The notes: a model not told the origin generated them from the letters alone. DNA of 11,873 nucleotides from DATEDA01 sp963789885 (GCA_963789885.1 CAWBNB010000002.1:1-11873); one strand, 5' to 3'; counted from the stretch's first letter, positions 1 through 7,025 are shown. Numbers and translations are program-made.

Positions 1-608
1 GTCCGGGCATGAACATCAGGTCGACCTGGCCACCGAGCACGGCCTGAGCGGCCGGCGCGGCACCCTGATAGGGCACGTTCAGCAAGTCGACCTTGGCGGC
101 CGACTTGAAAACCTCGCCACTTACGTGCCCCAGGCTGCCGTTGCCCCAGGAGGAATAGGAAAGCTTGGACTTCTTCGCCAGGGCAATCAGTTCGGCGACG
201 TTCTTGACCTCAAGCCCCGGCCGCGCGACCAGTATCGTGGTGAGCTGATTGACGGGCGCGATCGCAACGAACTCTTCGGACTTGTACCGCGTCAGTTCGG
301 GCTGCAGGTGCGGGGCAATCGAGATGGCGTCTGAGGCACCGCAGCAGCAACGTGTAACCGTCCGGCTCGGCACGATAGACGGCCTCCGTCCCCACGATGC
401 CGCCCGCGCCCGGGCGATTTTCGACCAAGACCGGCTGGCCGAGCTTCTTGCTGACGCCATCGCTGATCATGCGTGCCGCCACATCCGATCCGCCGCCGGG
501 CGGATAGGGCACGATTATCCGTACCGGGCGCGTCGGGTTCCACTGTGCGTGGGCAGGCGTCAGCAGCATGCCCAGCACGATCACTACCGCCCACAGCATT
601 CTTCGCAT
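1..608 (-). pseudogene. Bug-family TTT solute receptor, frameshifted and cut by the window edge
   Basis: Periplasmic solute-binding receptor of the Bug/TctC type, normally about 320 residues. ATG at 608 is preceded by a good ribosome site (AGAGGTGA, 6-7 nt upstream). The first 90 codons encode a signal peptide ending near A-H-A-Q, then the family hallmarks RPVRIIVPYPPGGGSDVAAR, ENRPGAGG and DGYTLLL. After codon 90 the frame breaks. Dropping one base at about 338 restores 112 further codons to the window edge without a stop (ASDAISIAPH..., SSWGNGSLGHV, VPYQGAAPAAQAVLGGQVDL), all typical of the family. Without the correction the reading frame ends at about 210. This is either a recent single-base pseudogene or a sequencing/assembly error; everything else looks intact. 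The C-terminal third is outside the window. It is divergent from the racemase-family gene starting at 676. The segment SSWGNGSLGHV resembles the receptor at 7026-8009 more than the one at 2928-3893. Ligand unknown. Confidence 0.88.
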
Positions 609-609
609 G

Positions 610-638
610 TTGGTCACCTCTATGCCGAACACTACAAT
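610..638 (+). promoter_or_regulatory. Candidate sigma-70 promoter for the racemase-family gene
   Basis: TTGGTC at 610-615 and TACAAT at 633-638 are separated by exactly 17 bp. The -10 box matches consensus at five of six positions, the -35 box at three. It lies in the only AT-richer patch of the 67-bp divergent gap and would give a leader of about 30 nt before the GTG at 676. The -35 box overlaps the ribosome site of the divergent receptor gene. No equally good promoter was seen for the minus strand. Prediction by eye only. Confidence 0.4.
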
Positions 639-675
639 AAGGACATCCGCCGACCGACTCGACAGGAGCATCGCC

Positions 676-1461
676 GTGCGAATCTGGCATCAGTCAATGA
701 CGGAGCTCCACGGGCTGGGTGTCTACAAGGCGTCCCTCGAGAGCCATGCATCGAGGATTCTCGAGGCCGGACAGACGGTCGAGGTTCACGGACTGCCGAA
801 GGGCGCCTATCGGGGCAGGTCGCCGACCGCCGCGCTGTCGAATGCATTCGCGCACCACCGCATCCTGGATCCGGTGCTCGACAACGCGACGCAGGCCGAG
901 CGGCAGGGCTTCGACGCGTTCCTCCTGGGGTCGTACAGCGAGCCGTTCCTGCGCGAACTGCGATCGGCGATCGACATACCCGTGGTATCGGTCACGGAGG
1001 CGACGCTCCTCGTGGCCTGTTCCATCGGGCGCCTGGCCGCACCGGTATCGAACGATCCCGCGATCGCGAGGCTGGTGAGGCAGTCCATCGACACGCACGG
1101 GCTCGACCGGCGCATCCAGTCGCCCCGCTCGGTCACACCACCGCTGAACGAATTCCAGCTCGCCGAGGCTTTCTCCAACTCGTCGCACCTGATTCAATCG
1201 TTCACCGCCACCGCGCGCGAAGCGATCGGCGATGGCGCCGACGTGATCGTCCCTGCCGAGGGGGTGCTGTCCGAGCTTCTCTACAACAACAAGGTCGCGA
1301 TGATCGACTCGGTCCCTGTCATGGACTCGTTCGGTGTGGCGTGGGCCTATGCGGCGATGATGGTCAACCTGCGCGCGAAGACCGGGTTGTCCGTCAGCCG
1401 CGGCGGCGACTACCGGCGCGACGATCCGCAGCTGATATCGGAGCTCGGTCCGAACAAGTGA
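676..1461 (+). CDS. Asp/Glu/hydantoin racemase-superfamily protein lacking both catalytic cysteines
   Basis: Cytosolic 261-residue protein of the Asp/Glu racemase superfamily (hydantoin racemase, AroM and maleate isomerase relatives). The start is GTG at 676, with AGGAG seven bases upstream; the frame is open further upstream but without a site, and from here it begins MRIWHQSMT exactly like the paralogue at 1487-2290. Family landmarks are visible: GFDAFLLGSYSEP (about 78-90), IPVVSVTEA (101-109) and GADVIVPAEG (187-196). Canonical members use two cysteines for two-base racemisation or isomerisation. By alignment these positions are Ser86 and Glu195 here, and the only cysteine is Cys115 (ACSIG), so ordinary two-cysteine chemistry is unlikely. 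The paralogue has Ser86, Glu193 and Cys115. It is the only intact plus-strand gene, divergent from the broken Bug gene and ending 25 bp from the convergent paralogue. A plausible role is isomerase, lyase or ligand binding on a small carboxylate; the reaction is not known. Confidence 0.82.
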   Translation: MRIWHQSMTELHGLGVYKASLESHASRILEAGQTVEVHGLPKGAYRGRSPTAALSNAFAHHRILDPVLDNATQAERQGFDAFLLGSYSEPFLRELRSAIDIPVVSVTEATLLVACSIGRLAAPVSNDPAIARLVRQSIDTHGLDRRIQSPRSVTPPLNEFQLAEAFSNSSHLIQSFTATAREAIGDGADVIVPAEGVLSELLYNNKVAMIDSVPVMDSFGVAWAYAAMMVNLRAKTGLSVSRGGDYRRDDPQLISELGPNK

Positions 1462-1486
1462 TCCTCGGTCGCGGCTGCAGCTCATG

Positions 1487-2290
1487 TCACTTCGCGAACC
1501 GGTCGAGCCCGTAGAACCTCGCGAGCTCGCGGAGACGCTCGCTGTTCGGCGGCTCGTGGAAGTAGCCGCGGCGCGCGCCCCGGATCCCGCTCTGGCTGCG
1601 GAGATCCACGAGCATCTCTGCGGTCTTCACCCAGGCGGATAGCGCGTCGAGCACCGGCGCGCCGTCGACCTCGCTCACCCCCTGCGAAGCGAGGAGCACG
1701 CAGAGCGGAGCCTCGCCCGGAATGATCACGTCTGCGCCTGCGGCGAGGAGCGCACGCGCCGCCGCGCGGAACCGCTCGATCAGCCCGGCAGGCTCGGCAT
1801 AGGCGGCCAGCACATCCGTGAACCGGAAGCCAACGTCGCGCGCGCCGGCGAAGCGCGCCTCGAGACCGTACCTGCGCACATTCTCTTCGATCAGCGGGAC
1901 GAGCTCCGAGATGAACGCCAGGACGCCGAACTTCCGGCCGAGCAGGCAGGCGGCGAGCATCGCCGACTCGCCGTAGCCGACGACCGGGATCTCGAGCATC
2001 GAGCGGATCTCGCGCAGGGCGGGATCGGGGAGCGAGCTGATCGCGTAGGCGTCGTAGCCCTGCTCCTGCGCCCGCAAGCCAGCTGCGAGGAACTGCATGC
2101 CGTGCAGGTACTGCAGCGCCGCATGGCGGATGTCTTCTCCCGGGTAGTTGCTGCGGTAGGTGCCGGGGTCCATGCCGTGCATGACGATCTCGGTTCCCGG
2201 CCGCGTAACGCGCGCGAAGTGCGACCGCAGGGCGTCCTCGTACGCCCCCAGGTGCTGCAGGACGGTGAAGCTCTGGTGCCAGATCCTCAT
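1487..2290 (-). CDS. Asp/Glu/hydantoin racemase-superfamily protein, second paralogue without catalytic cysteines
   Basis: 267-residue cytosolic protein, paralogue of the convergent gene at 676-1461: both open MRIWHQS(M/F)T and share YD/FDA near 80, IPVV near 101, AC..GR at 114-119 and GADVI. The start is ATG at 2290, which overlaps the stop of the isochorismatase-fold gene by 4 bp (ATGA), so translation is probably coupled; the open frame continues upstream inside that gene but only as overlap. The superfamily's two catalytic cysteines correspond by eye to Ser86 (ISSLPDP) and Glu193 (IIPGEAP). Cysteines present are Cys115, shared with the paralogue, and Cys197. The fold is clear, but racemase activity is doubtful. 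Coupling to an isochorismatase-fold protein suggests the two act on successive intermediates or form a complex, as amidase/isomerase pairs do in maleamate degradation; that is inference. It is the last gene of the minus-strand array. Confidence 0.82.
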   Translation of the reverse strand: MRIWHQSFTVLQHLGAYEDALRSHFARVTRPGTEIVMHGMDPGTYRSNYPGEDIRHAALQYLHGMQFLAAGLRAQEQGYDAYAISSLPDPALREIRSMLEIPVVGYGESAMLAACLLGRKFGVLAFISELVPLIEENVRRYGLEARFAGARDVGFRFTDVLAAYAEPAGLIERFRAAARALLAAGADVIIPGEAPLCVLLASQGVSEVDGAPVLDALSAWVKTAEMLVDLRSQSGIRGARRGYFHEPPNSERLRELARFYGLDRFAK

Positions 2291-2868
2291 TCGGAGAACT
2301 TGACCTCGTCGGACGTCGTTATCCGGCAGAACCGCCCGAGGCTGCCGATCGAATTGCGGTGCTCTTCGGCCGAGTGGGCCGCGCAGCAGTCTTCGAGCAA
2401 GACCACGGCGTAGTCGCGGTCGTGGCCGTCGCGGACGGTTGCCTGCACCACTGCCTGGGTCGATACGCCCGAGCAGAAGATCCGCTCGATCCGGTTGGCG
2501 CGAAGATAGGCATCGAGATCGGTCGAATAGAAGGGACTGACCCGGTGCTTGGTGATCAGCCAGTCGCCGTCCTTGCGTCCGAGGCGCGGATGGATCTCGA
2601 CCCCGGGCGTGCCGAGACGGAAGAGACCGTTCGCCTTCGCCGGACCGAAAACCGGCGAGCTCGCCGGACATTCGGTGTAGTCAGGCGAGAACGCGACCCG
2701 CACAAAGCCGATGGCGACCCCGGCGGCGCGCGCCCTGGCGATCGCCACGGCAGTCCGGTCCACGACCTGACGCTCCTTCACCTGCGCGCCGAGCGGCGAT
2801 TTGCCGTTGGGCCCGTCTTCGCTCACCAGGTCGTTCTGCATGTCGAGCACGAGGTAAACCGATTTCAT
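2287..2868 (-). CDS. Isochorismatase-fold (cysteine hydrolase superfamily) protein with Val at the catalytic Cys position
   Basis: 193-residue protein of normal length for the isochorismatase-like superfamily (nicotinamidase, N-carbamoylsarcosine amidase, maleamate amidohydrolase, isochorismatase). ATG at 2868 has a GAGAGGG ribosome site about 6 nt upstream. Visible: LVLDMQNDL with Asp9, WLITKHRVSPF with Lys107, and the C-terminal block GVSTQAVVQATVRD (134-147) followed by VVLLEDCCAA. In amide-cleaving members that block is GVATNxCVxSTxRD with Cys as nucleophile; here the position is Val140. Isochorismatases such as EntB and PhzD also lack this Cys and hydrolyse a vinyl ether, so a non-amidase reaction is possible. 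A 59-bp gap separates it from the upstream Bug gene and holds a weak 5-bp hairpin (2907-2924) of doubtful meaning. It overlaps the downstream racemase-family gene by 4 bp. Exact substrate unknown. Confidence 0.82.
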   Translation of the reverse strand: MKSVYLVLDMQNDLVSEDGPNGKSPLGAQVKERQVVDRTAVAIARARAAGVAIGFVRVAFSPDYTECPASSPVFGPAKANGLFRLGTPGVEIHPRLGRKDGDWLITKHRVSPFYSTDLDAYLRANRIERIFCSGVSTQAVVQATVRDGHDRDYAVVLLEDCCAAHSAEEHRNSIGSLGRFCRITTSDEVKFSE

Positions 2869-2927
2869 GATTCAACCCTCTCCCGTTGGCGTGTTTCGCG
2901 ACAGTCGCTCCGCGCCGGTGGAGCCGC

Positions 2928-3893
2928 TCATTCGATCCGTACGTTCGCGGCGCGGACGACCTTGCCCCATTTCTCGACCTCGGCACGATAGAACCGGCCG
3001 AACGCCGCCGGCGTCGAGCCCACCGGCTCCGACCCGAGCGACAGCAGCCGCTCGCGGACTTGCGGATCTTTGAGCGACTCGGCGGTCTCGCCGTAGAGCT
3101 TCTCGACGATGTCTGCCGGCGTGCCTGCTGGTACGAAGAACCCGAACCAGGCATTGGCATCGTAGCCGGCCACGCCGAGCTCCCGGAGCGTGGGAATGTC
3201 CGGCGCGGCGGCCGCGCGAGTCGAGGTGCTCACGGCCAGCGCGCGCAGGCGGCCGGCCTTGTGCAGCGGCAGCGTCGTAATGATGTTGTCGAACGTGATC
3301 GGGACCGCCCCCGCCAGCACATCGTTCATCGCGGGCGCCGCGCCCTTGTACGGCACGGCCGCGAGCCTGATCCCTGCGCTCGCGGCGAAATACTCCATGA
3401 ACAGGTGCGAGCCGGAGCCGTTGCCGGCGGTCGCATAGAGGAGCGGCTTCGGCGCGGCCTGCGCCGCGGCGATCAGGTCGGCGACGCTCTTGTACGGCGT
3501 GTCCGGGTTGACCACGAGCAGGAACGGCGAGGACGAAATCTGCGTGACCGGCGCGAAATCCTTGAGCGGGTCGTAGGCGAGCTTCGGATACAGGCTGGGG
3601 TTGATCGAGAGTGAGATCGTCCCGAGTAGCACCGTGTAGCCGTCGGCCGGGGATCGCGCCACGATCTCCGAGCCGATGTTGCTCGCGGCGCCGGCCCGGT
3701 TGTCGATGACGACCGGCTGCCCGAGCCGCTCGGCGAGCTTGCCGCCGACCGCGCGCGCGGCGACGTCGCTCGCCCCGCCGGGCGGAAAACCCACCACGAT
3801 CCTGACGGGTCTCGATGGATAGGTCTGCGCTGGCGCAACGACGGAACAGAGGATCCCCGCCGCGACCAAGCCGACGACAAAGCACGCGCGCAC
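2928..3893 (-). CDS. Bug-family TTT solute receptor (intact)
   Basis: Complete 321-residue periplasmic solute-binding receptor (Bug/TctC family), normal length. The start is GTG at 3893, with GGGAG about 8 nt upstream. Residues 1-22 form a signal peptide with cleavage predicted after APA-22. Family blocks follow: RPVRIVVGFPPGGASDVAAR, VIDNRAGAASNIGS, DGYTVLLGT, YPKLAYDPLKDFAPV, VPYKGAAPAMNDVLAG and the C-terminal FVPAGTPADIV and WGKVVRAANV. Such receptors bind carboxylates or related small molecules in a Venus-flytrap cleft and deliver them to a TctA/TctB permease, or act as signalling receptors; no permease is encoded here. It lies between the alpha/beta-hydrolase (21-bp gap) and the isochorismatase-fold gene (59-bp gap), so it is likely co-transcribed. 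The YATAGNGSGSH segment differs from the SWG.G..HV segment of the other two receptors, so it probably binds a different ligand or comes from a different lineage. Confidence 0.93.
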   Translation of the reverse strand: MRACFVVGLVAAGILCSVVAPAQTYPSRPVRIVVGFPPGGASDVAARAVGGKLAERLGQPVVIDNRAGAASNIGSEIVARSPADGYTVLLGTISLSINPSLYPKLAYDPLKDFAPVTQISSSPFLLVVNPDTPYKSVADLIAAAQAAPKPLLYATAGNGSGSHLFMEYFAASAGIRLAAVPYKGAAPAMNDVLAGAVPITFDNIITTLPLHKAGRLRALAVSTSTRAAAAPDIPTLRELGVAGYDANAWFGFFVPAGTPADIVEKLYGETAESLKDPQVRERLLSLGSEPVGSTPAAFGRFYRAEVEKWGKVVRAANVRIE

Positions 3894-3914
3894 GGCGAAG
3901 TCTCCCGGTTCCGA

Positions 3915-4781
3915 TCAGCGCCTGGGCGTCGCCCCGAGGAAGCGCAGCACCGTCTGCACGACCTCGTCGGGGTTCGTTTCGAGCACTTCCCCGTCGGCGT
4001 GCACCGCCGCGGGCTGGGCGTTCTTCATCACGGCGCAGAGCCGCTCGGCCTGCCGTCCGAGCCGTTCTTCGTGCGGTGTCACCAGCTCGAGCACCAGCGT
4101 ACGCGCCTCTATTCGTCGCAGGCACTCTTCCATGTCGAAGGCGAAGATCGCCTCGTACACCGGCACGATGCTCCGCCAGCCCTGCAGGTAGTCGAGCACG
4201 TGCGCCTCGGCGTTGTCGGCGTCCACGGCCCGGATCGCGGCGGCCGTCCGCAGCCGCTGCGGCCACCACAGCGCCTGCACCTCCGCATGCACCGCTGCCC
4301 AGCGCCGGACGAGGTGCGCGCCGTCGGCGCTGTCGGGGTACTGCGGGAAGTAGTGGTCGACGATCTCGCGGATCGCCGCGTCGCGGCCCGCCTTGTCGAG
4401 GATCAGGCTGTGTGTCTGGCCGGCGAGCACCGCCGAGGCGACGCGCGACGGCCACTCCGCGGCCAGGGCGGCGACGATCTTGTTGCCGGTGTGGAGGCCG
4501 AAGAAGTTCGCGCGCTCGACGCCGAGCGCGTCCAGGAAGTACACGAAGCACTCGGCGATCGACCGGATGCTCGGCGGGTCGGGCACCGGGTGTGAGCTGC
4601 CGAACCCCGGAATGTCGACCGCGATGGCGCGCGCGCGCTGCGCGAAGGACGGCAGCGCGTAGCGAAAGTAGCGAAGCGAGCGAGGGTTGGCGTGGAGGAG
4701 CAGGAGCGGCTCGCCGGTCCCGGCTTCCACGTAGTGCATGAAACCGCGCGGCGTCTGCGCATAGCCCGGGCGCGTCAGCAC
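3915..4781 (-). CDS. Alpha/beta-hydrolase-fold protein with His at the nucleophile elbow
   Basis: 288-residue cytosolic alpha/beta-hydrolase-fold protein of usual length. The start is GTG at 4781, 10 bp after the SDR stop, with AGAGG five bases upstream. Fold landmarks: LLLLHANPRS (26-35, equivalent of the HGxP oxyanion loop), VDIPGFGSS (55-63), LDALGVERANFFGLHTGNK (83-101) and the C-terminal NPDEVVQTVLRFLG. The elbow normally reads G-x-Ser-x-G; here it is Gly95-Leu-His97-Thr-Gly99. The strand that usually carries the acid reads LVLELVTPH with no obvious Asp, and the usual His position near the C-terminus reads DGEVLE, apparently Glu265. So the standard Ser-His-Asp triad is not visible. Possible roles are a cofactor-free oxygenase/lyase-like reaction, a divergent triad placed elsewhere, or a non-catalytic binding role. 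Closest general annotation would be alpha/beta hydrolase. It is tightly packed between SDR and Bug genes. Confidence 0.85.
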   Translation of the reverse strand: MLTRPGYAQTPRGFMHYVEAGTGEPLLLLHANPRSLRYFRYALPSFAQRARAIAVDIPGFGSSHPVPDPPSIRSIAECFVYFLDALGVERANFFGLHTGNKIVAALAAEWPSRVASAVLAGQTHSLILDKAGRDAAIREIVDHYFPQYPDSADGAHLVRRWAAVHAEVQALWWPQRLRTAAAIRAVDADNAEAHVLDYLQGWRSIVPVYEAIFAFDMEECLRRIEARTLVLELVTPHEERLGRQAERLCAVMKNAQPAAVHADGEVLETNPDEVVQTVLRFLGATPRR

Positions 4782-4791
4782 GTCAGCCTCT

Positions 4792-5556
4792 TCAGTCGCA
4801 CCACATGCCGCCGTTCACGTCGAGGATCTCGCCGGTGACGAACGCAGCCTCGTCCGAGGCGAGAAACCCGATCACCGCTGCGACGTCTTCGGGGGTACCC
4901 ATCCGTCCGAGTGGAATAAGTGCGGTGAGCGAAGGGCTGAGGTTCGTGGTCATCGCCGAAGCCACCGGCCCCGGCGCGACGGCGTTCACGGTCGTGCCGA
5001 AAGGCGCGAGCTCGCGCGCGAGATAGGCGGTGATCGCGTGGACGCCAGCCTTGGACGCGCCGTACGCGACGTTGCCCGAGGCGCACTGCTCGCCGGCATC
5101 GAGCCAGGGGCGAGCATTGCCGCCGTTCTTCCCGAGCACCGAGCCGAGGTTGATGATGCGGCCGAAGCGCTGTGCCTTCATCGCCGGCATCACCGCCTGG
5201 CAGCACTGGAACGTGCCCTTCAGGTTGATGTCGAGGACCCGGTCCCACTCTGCGGGGGCCAGCTCCGCGGCCGAACCGAAGGAGACGATCCCCGCCACGT
5301 TGACCAGGATGTCGATGCGTCCGTAGGCGGCGAGCGTCTGCGCGACGATCGCGTCGATTTCGTCCCGGCGCGTGACGTTCAAGGCGAACTGCTTGCACCG
5401 CCCCCCGGCCGCTTCCACGCGCCCGGCTACTGCTTGCGTGGAAATGGCGTCGGCGAGCGCGACGGTCACCTTCGCCCGCGCGAGGTGCATGGCGGTCGCG
5501 CTTCCGATCGCGCCCGCGGCGCCGGTGATCAGCGCAACGCGGTTAACCTGGGCCAT
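4792..5556 (-). CDS. SDR-family oxidoreductase (NAD-type short-chain dehydrogenase)
   Basis: 254-residue classical short-chain dehydrogenase/reductase. ATG at 5556 is chosen because AGGCGG lies 7 nt upstream and the Rossmann strand begins at residue 5; the open frame reaches 5598, but that would overlap the flavoprotein gene. Motifs: TGAAGAIG (11-18) for cofactor binding, NVAG (86-89), Asn111, Ser139, Tyr165 and Lys169 (YGASK) as the catalytic set, PGPV (195-198) and the C-terminal LDVNGG. Asp36 at the end of the second strand suggests NAD(H) rather than NADP(H). It oxidises a secondary alcohol or reduces a ketone; specificity cannot be read. It starts 10 bp after the flavoprotein stop and ends 10 bp before the alpha/beta-hydrolase start, so it is almost certainly in the same operon. 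FabG-like proteins are the nearest named relatives, but operon context argues for a catabolic role. Confidence 0.94.
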   Translation of the reverse strand: MAQVNRVALITGAAGAIGSATAMHLARAKVTVALADAISTQAVAGRVEAAGGRCKQFALNVTRRDEIDAIVAQTLAAYGRIDILVNVAGIVSFGSAAELAPAEWDRVLDINLKGTFQCCQAVMPAMKAQRFGRIINLGSVLGKNGGNARPWLDAGEQCASGNVAYGASKAGVHAITAYLARELAPFGTTVNAVAPGPVASAMTTNLSPSLTALIPLGRMGTPEDVAAVIGFLASDEAAFVTGEILDVNGGMWCD

Positions 5557-5566
5557 CCGCGTCCGC

Positions 5567-7015
5567 CTATCGTCGTAGCTTCGCCGCGTGCGCGCCACCG
5601 AGGCGGCCGAACACGGCGCCTTTCATCACCGACGTCGCACCGGTATAGGTTCGCCAGTACATGCCCACCGTCTCGCCCGCGGCGTAGAGGCCGGGGATCG
5701 GCGCGCCGTCGACGTCCAGCACGCGGCCGTGCTCGTCGATCTTCAGCCCGCCGAAGGTAAACACGTTGGCCGAGATGACCGGATACGCGGTGAACGGCGC
5801 GCGGCCGATCGGCCGAGCCCAGTTGGACTTCGGCGGCGCGAGGCCGGTGGTCGCGAGGCCGTCCACTTCGAGCGGCTTGAAGGCTCCGCCGCGACAGGCC
5901 GCGTTGTAGCTCTTGACGGTCTCCTCCACCGCCGCGACCGGCAGACCGAGCTTCTCCGCAAGCGCCGCGATGCCCGGCGCAGTGATCGCCGGCTGGTCGG
6001 TGCGGATCGCGAGGCGGTAGTTCGGCACGTCCTCGACCCCGGCGTCGAGGATGATGTACGCAATGCCTTCGGTCTGCTCGTAGATCCGGCGCGTCACCCG
6101 CTCGTAGTTGGCGTCGACTGCGCCCGGCGCCTCGTCGGTGAAGCGCCGGCCCTCCTTGTTCACCAGGATCCCGTACGGAAAGATCATCAGCGACGCCTCC
6201 GCCACGCCGGAGCGCGGATCGATCGGCTCGGCGTGGTAGCTCCCGAAGTCGCCGCACGGCGCCGCGCCGATCTCGAGCGCCATCTGGATGCCCTCGCCCT
6301 TGTTGTAGTAGGCGCCGCGGCAGATCGGCCGCAGGTAGACCGAGCGCGGCCCGAGGTAGCGGGTCTGCATCTCCGCGCTGCCTTCGAAGCCGCCGCAGCC
6401 GAGCACCACCGACGGTGCATGCAGGACGCGGCGCTGACCTCCGCCGCTCACCTCGATGCCGGCAATCCCGCCGCGCGCATCGAGCACGAGCCGGCGCGCC
6501 GTGGTCTCGTAGAAGAACTTCACCCCAGCCCTTTCTGCCGCCGCGGCGAGCGCGTCGACGAGCGCCTGGCCTCCGCCCACCGGCAGCAGGCGCGGCTGGG
6601 TCTTGGTCAGGAACTGCGTGGGCAGGAAGTCGAACCGCACGCCGTGGCCCTTCAGCCACTGCACCGTCGGTCCGGCGCCATCGGCAAACGCCGCGAGCAG
6701 GTTGGGATCGTTGGTGCTGAGCGACTTGAGGTAGGCCGGCCAGTGCGTCCGGTCGCCGGACATCGCGTCGATCAGGCTCGGATCCTGGTGCCCACCGGAG
6801 TTCTCGGCGAGATGCAACTCGAAGTCGTCGGAGACTTCGTGCTCGCTCTTCATCCGGAAGTAGGCTTCCGTGTACCGCGTCTGCCCGCCGCGCTCCTCGA
6901 ACGTCGCGCGCTCGAGGATCGCCACCCGCGCGCCGTTCTCCGCCGCGGACACCGCCGCCGAGAGGCCGGCGACGCCGCAGCCTACGACGACGACATCGAA
7001 CCGTGTTTCGTCCAT
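5567..7015 (-). CDS. FAD-dependent oxidoreductase, TcuA / fumarate-reductase flavoprotein type
   Basis: 482-residue flavoprotein of the FAD_binding_2 family (fumarate reductase flavoprotein subunit, 3-ketosteroid dehydrogenase, tricarballylate dehydrogenase TcuA). ATG at 7015 is preceded by GAGGCG; the open frame extends 21 codons upstream into the Bug gene and is not used. Visible: dinucleotide fold VVVVGCGVAGLSAA (8-21) with Glu35 ending the second strand, RGGQTRYTEAYFRM (42-55, as in TcuA-like proteins), VVLGCGGFEG (203-212), NKEGRRFTDE (286-295) in the capping domain, TFGGLKID (420-427) and GLYAAGE (442-448). No signal peptide or haem site is seen. The expected reaction is dehydrogenation next to a carboxylate, or reduction of an alpha,beta-unsaturated acid or ketone. 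TcuA normally works with the iron-sulfur/haem partner TcuB; none is encoded here. It sits 10 bp after the Bug gene and 10 bp before SDR. TcuA identity is possible but not proven, so no symbol is given. Confidence 0.9.
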   Translation of the reverse strand: MDETRFDVVVVGCGVAGLSAAVSAAENGARVAILERATFEERGGQTRYTEAYFRMKSEHEVSDDFELHLAENSGGHQDPSLIDAMSGDRTHWPAYLKSLSTNDPNLLAAFADGAGPTVQWLKGHGVRFDFLPTQFLTKTQPRLLPVGGGQALVDALAAAAERAGVKFFYETTARRLVLDARGGIAGIEVSGGGQRRVLHAPSVVLGCGGFEGSAEMQTRYLGPRSVYLRPICRGAYYNKGEGIQMALEIGAAPCGDFGSYHAEPIDPRSGVAEASLMIFPYGILVNKEGRRFTDEAPGAVDANYERVTRRIYEQTEGIAYIILDAGVEDVPNYRLAIRTDQPAITAPGIAALAEKLGLPVAAVEETVKSYNAACRGGAFKPLEVDGLATTGLAPPKSNWARPIGRAPFTAYPVISANVFTFGGLKIDEHGRVLDVDGAPIPGLYAAGETVGMYWRTYTGATSVMKGAVFGRLGGAHAAKLRR

Positions 7016-7025
7016 GACGCGCGCC

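Noticed and set aside
1466..1501. Imperfect inverted repeat CGGT-CGCG / CGCG-A-ACCG spanning the convergent stops, as a bidirectional terminator
   Set aside because: Has a bulge and a 19-nt loop, no T-tract on either strand, and partly lies in coding sequence; chance pairing in GC-rich DNA is likely.
249..1514. Long plus-strand open frame of 421 codons overlapping the Bug and racemase genes
   Set aside because: Arginine-rich translation with no family blocks; it is a high-GC shadow of the minus-strand receptor and of the plus-strand racemase in another frame.
2872..4551. 559-codon minus-strand open frame across the Bug and alpha/beta-hydrolase genes
   Set aside because: Low-complexity Arg/Ala/Gly composition and no motifs; two well-supported genes with ribosome sites occupy the same DNA.
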